Made by a program: the position numbers and the translations under genes. Under the pieces are notes generated by a model. That model worked only from the letters and a program-made list of their open reading frames with translations. It had not been told where the DNA came from and searched no databases. 64,000 nucleotides of DNA, taken from positions 186,001 to 250,000 of the forward strand of contig NZ_JAXMNY010000003.1 in assembly GCF_034670185.1 (NCBI RefSeq), read 5' to 3'. How positions within the stretch are numbered: position 1 is the first letter of the stretch; each line of letters opens with the position of its first letter. The stretch is from Nisaea sp. (GTDB lineage: Bacteria > Pseudomonadota > Alphaproteobacteria > Thalassobaculales > Thalassobaculaceae). Shown here one piece after another: positions 61,916-64,000 of the stretch.

Positions 61916-62089
61916 GTTTCAAGCACTGCCGAGATGGTGGAACATTTGTAGAATATCATCGGAACATGTCGGCTGCCGGTAATTCCGTCAACAGGGCGTT
62001 CGCCGCCAGCGCGATAGCGTAGCCCCCTTGCTGGAGCCTGGAGCCGGGAGTAGTTTGCCAGACCTACCTTTTCGAACGGAGATCCCGAA

Positions 62090-63493
62090 ATGGACGTAGA
62101 GGCGAAGCCAGTCGATGCCGCCACCCGTGACGCAGCGCTCGATGCTCTGAAGCAGATATTCGGGGACCGATTCACGACGGCGGAAGCTGTTCGTCATCAG
62201 CATGGCAAGGACGAGAGCTATCATGCTCCGATGGCACCGGACGCTGTCGTTTTCGCGGAAAACGAAGACGAGATCGCCCGCGCCGTCATGGTGTGCAACC
62301 GGCTGAAATATCCGGTCATCCCGTTCGGTACCGGAACCTCGCTTGAAGGCCATATCGCAGCCCTCAGGGGCGGTGTCTCCATCGATACCTCGCTGATGAA
62401 CCGGGTCCTTGCGGTCCATGCCGAGGATCTGGACGTCACCGTGCAGCCGGGCGTTACCCGGAAACAGTTGAACGAACATCTGCGCGATACCGGCCTGTTC
62501 TTCCCGATTGATCCGGGGGCAGACGCCTCGATTGGCGGCATGACGGCGACCCGTGCCTCCGGCACCAATGCGGTGCGTTACGGCACCATGCGGGAGAATG
62601 TGCTGTCATTGCGCGTCGTCACGCCGAGCGGGGAAATCATCCGGACCTCGCGGCGGGCCCGGAAGTCTTCCGCCGGTTATGACCTGACACGCCTTTTCGT
62701 CGGCTCCGAAGGCACGCTCGGCGTGATCACCGAGATCACGCTGAAGGTATACGGTATTCCGGAAGCGATCTCGTCGGCTGTCTGCCAGTTCGACACCCTG
62801 GAAGGGGCCGTCGACTCGGTCATAACGACGATCCATGCCGGCGTTCCCGTCGCCCGGATGGAGTTGCTGGACGAGGTCCAGATGGGCGCCTGTATCGACT
62901 ATTCTAAGCTTAAAGGATATGAAGCCAAGCCGACCATCTTCTTCGAGTTTCACGGCAGCGAAGCCGGGGTTAAGGAACAGGCCGAGACGGTCGAGATGAT
63001 CACCGCCGATTTCGGCGGCAGCTCATTCGAATGGGCGACCAGGACTGAGGATCGGAACGTTCTATGGCAGGCGCGGCACGATGCCTATTATGCCGGGCTT
63101 GCGCTGCGTCCTGGCTCACAGGGCTGGCCGACGGATGTTTGCGTGCCGGTTTCCCGGCTGGCTGAGTGCATTCGGGAGACGAAAAAGGATATCGTCGAAT
63201 CGGGACTCTGCGCGCCGCTGGTAGGTCATGTCGGTGACGGCAATTTCCACCTCGTCTATGTGATCGATCCTGACGATGCGGATGAGATGGCCCGGGCCAA
63301 GGCGCACAGCCAGCGGATGGTTTATCGGGCTCTCGAGATGGACGGCACCTGCACCGGTGAACATGGAGTTGGGTATGGCAAGATGCCTTACCTTGAGGAA
63401 GAGCATGGTCCGGCGCTGGGTATGATGCGGTCGATCAAGCGGGCTCTCGATCCGAACAACATCATGAATCCGGGCAAGATCGTCGAGATCTGA
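62090..63493 (+). CDS. FAD-binding D-2-hydroxyacid dehydrogenase (LDHD/D-lactate dehydrogenase cytochrome-like)
   Basis: A 467-residue flavoprotein, VAO family. The FAD_binding_4 domain has IPFGTGTSLEGHIAALRGG, VTVQPGVTRKQLNEHL, and SIGGMTATRASGTNAVRYGTM. The C-terminal domain has GHVGDGNFHLVYVID and CTGEHGVGYGKMPYLEEEHG, ending IMNPGKIVEI. It oxidises a D-2-hydroxyacid, most likely D-lactate, to the 2-oxoacid, passing electrons to cytochrome c or quinone. It is the fourth FAD_binding_4 protein in the window. Divergent from the TerB/DnaJ gene across 174 bases. A GGAG precedes the ATG. Confidence 0.92.
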   Translation: MDVEAKPVDAATRDAALDALKQIFGDRFTTAEAVRHQHGKDESYHAPMAPDAVVFAENEDEIARAVMVCNRLKYPVIPFGTGTSLEGHIAALRGGVSIDTSLMNRVLAVHAEDLDVTVQPGVTRKQLNEHLRDTGLFFPIDPGADASIGGMTATRASGTNAVRYGTMRENVLSLRVVTPSGEIIRTSRRARKSSAGYDLTRLFVGSEGTLGVITEITLKVYGIPEAISSAVCQFDTLEGAVDSVITTIHAGVPVARMELLDEVQMGACIDYSKLKGYEAKPTIFFEFHGSEAGVKEQAETVEMITADFGGSSFEWATRTEDRNVLWQARHDAYYAGLALRPGSQGWPTDVCVPVSRLAECIRETKKDIVESGLCAPLVGHVGDGNFHLVYVIDPDDADEMARAKAHSQRMVYRALEMDGTCTGEHGVGYGKMPYLEEEHGPALGMMRSIKRALDPNNIMNPGKIVEI

Positions 63494-63501
63494 AAACGTC
63501 T

Positions 63502-64000
63502 TTAGTTAGTGAGTGTCTCGGTCTGGCCCGGGGCATTCTCAGCGTCTTGGGCGGGGTAGGCTCGTACGCGGTCAGCCGGCAGGTGGACACGCACCAGAGT
63601 TCCGACACCGGGCTCGCTTTCCAGCTTGATCGTCCCGTCATGCATTTCGGTCAGGTTCCGGGCGAGGGAGAGGCCGAGACCGACGCCGCCGTAGCGTCGG
63701 GAGAGATCCTGTTCGGCCTGCTGGAAAGGCTCCATGACACGTTCAAGGTCCTGCTCGGATATTCCGACGCCGGTATCTTCGACCGTGATCTCAAGGCCGC
63801 CGTCATCGACAATACTGACGCTTGCCGAGATCTTTCCGCCCGCAGGGGTGAATTTGACGGCGTTTGTCAGCAAGTTGATAACGACCTGACGAAGGCGTGT
63901 TTCATCCCCAAGAAGGGCGGGCAGATCCTCTGGAAGATTCAGACTAAGGGTGAGAGCCGCAGCTGAGATCTTTTCGTTCAACATGCGCACGCAAGACCGC
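63502..64000 (-). CDS. Sensor histidine kinase, C-terminal part (gene continues past the window)
   Basis: The last 165 or so codons of a histidine kinase. The N box is RLRQVVINLLTNAVKFTPAGG; the G1 box reads ITVEDTGVGISEQDLERV; the F/G2 boxes read EPFQQAEQDLSRRYGGVGLGLSLARNLTEMHDGTI. Upstream codons are in frame to the edge of the window, so the phosphoacceptor and sensor domains lie to the right. GLSLARNL-type G2 boxes are common in hybrid or PleC-like kinases. It is convergent with the D-2-hydroxyacid dehydrogenase gene, eight bases apart. Confidence 0.92.
   Translation of the reverse strand, partial: RSCVRMLNEKISAAALTLSLNLPEDLPALLGDETRLRQVVINLLTNAVKFTPAGGKISASVSIVDDGGLEITVEDTGVGISEQDLERVMEPFQQAEQDLSRRYGGVGLGLSLARNLTEMHDGTIKLESEPGVGTLVRVHLPADRVRAYPAQDAENAPGQTETLTN

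Overview
The window is about 61% GC by eye and almost completely coding (62 genes plus one tiny ORF, no gap above 300 bases). It looks like ordinary chromosome of an alphaproteobacterium, most likely Rhodospirillales-like (Nisaea/Thalassobaculum type). The reasons are a one-cysteine alphaproteobacterial L36, the order hldD-lgt-midA-pgeF-M24-prs-rplY-pth-ychF, glcDEF, a phasin preceded by a TetR gene, and UbiK and CsaA. I see no tRNA, rRNA, CRISPR array, integrase, transposase or prophage gene.

Layout. 1-4358: tail of an unknown gene, a 968-residue fused FAD/Fe-S 2-hydroxyacid dehydrogenase and serine-glyoxylate aminotransferase. 4369-14302: an all-minus block with a signal-less solute-binding-like protein, a type I secretion pair (ABC ATPase and HlyD adaptor), an RTX protein, a methyltransferase, a large glycosyltransferase and a HAD protein; its genes overlap or abut, so it reads as a secretion and surface-glycan island. 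14453-18985: class II aldolase, ThDP enzyme, thioesterase, orphan methyltransferase. 19029-24624: rpmJ with its own promoter and terminator, then glcD-ppk2-glcE-glcF, i.e. glycolate oxidase with a polyphosphate kinase placed between its subunits. 24670-28950: TPR protein, M48 protease with DUF898 membrane partner, dihydroorotase. 29107-34446: acyl-CoA genes (thiolase, GNAT, AcuI-like reductase, SDR, acyl-CoA ligase). 34481-38739: KefB-type antiporter, dienelactone hydrolase, P-loop kinase-like protein, BASS transporter.

38752-48354 is a long minus-strand housekeeping run: LPS heptose synthesis, lipoprotein maturation, complex I assembly, peptidoglycan-linked PgeF, PRPP synthesis, L25, Pth and YchF. 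It contains an uncharacterised lipoprotein and an unannotated 23-residue membrane ORF. 48549-53059 carries ubiK, a ybjN-like gene, proC, a cupin/AsnC divergent pair, and TetR-phasin-csaA. 53056-57617 carries a MarR-response regulator-kinase operon divergent from ilvE, then a thioesterase whose start codon lies in the loop of a perfect 14-bp hairpin. 57705-64000 carries an AmiD-like amidase, a DMT transporter, Uup, a TerB/DnaJ protein, a D-lactate dehydrogenase and the C-terminal part of a sensor kinase.

Metabolically the window is rich in 2-hydroxyacid and glyoxylate chemistry: four FAD_binding_4 proteins (260-3166, glcD, glcE, 62090-63493) plus the aminotransferase. Glycolate, lactate or 2-hydroxyglutarate oxidation feeding glyoxylate to glycine is the simplest reading. 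The least explained items are the RTX/glycosyltransferase island, the PPK2 inside glcDEF, the hairpin-enclosed thioesterase start, the 23-residue ORF, and inverted repeats at the phasin and marR promoters.
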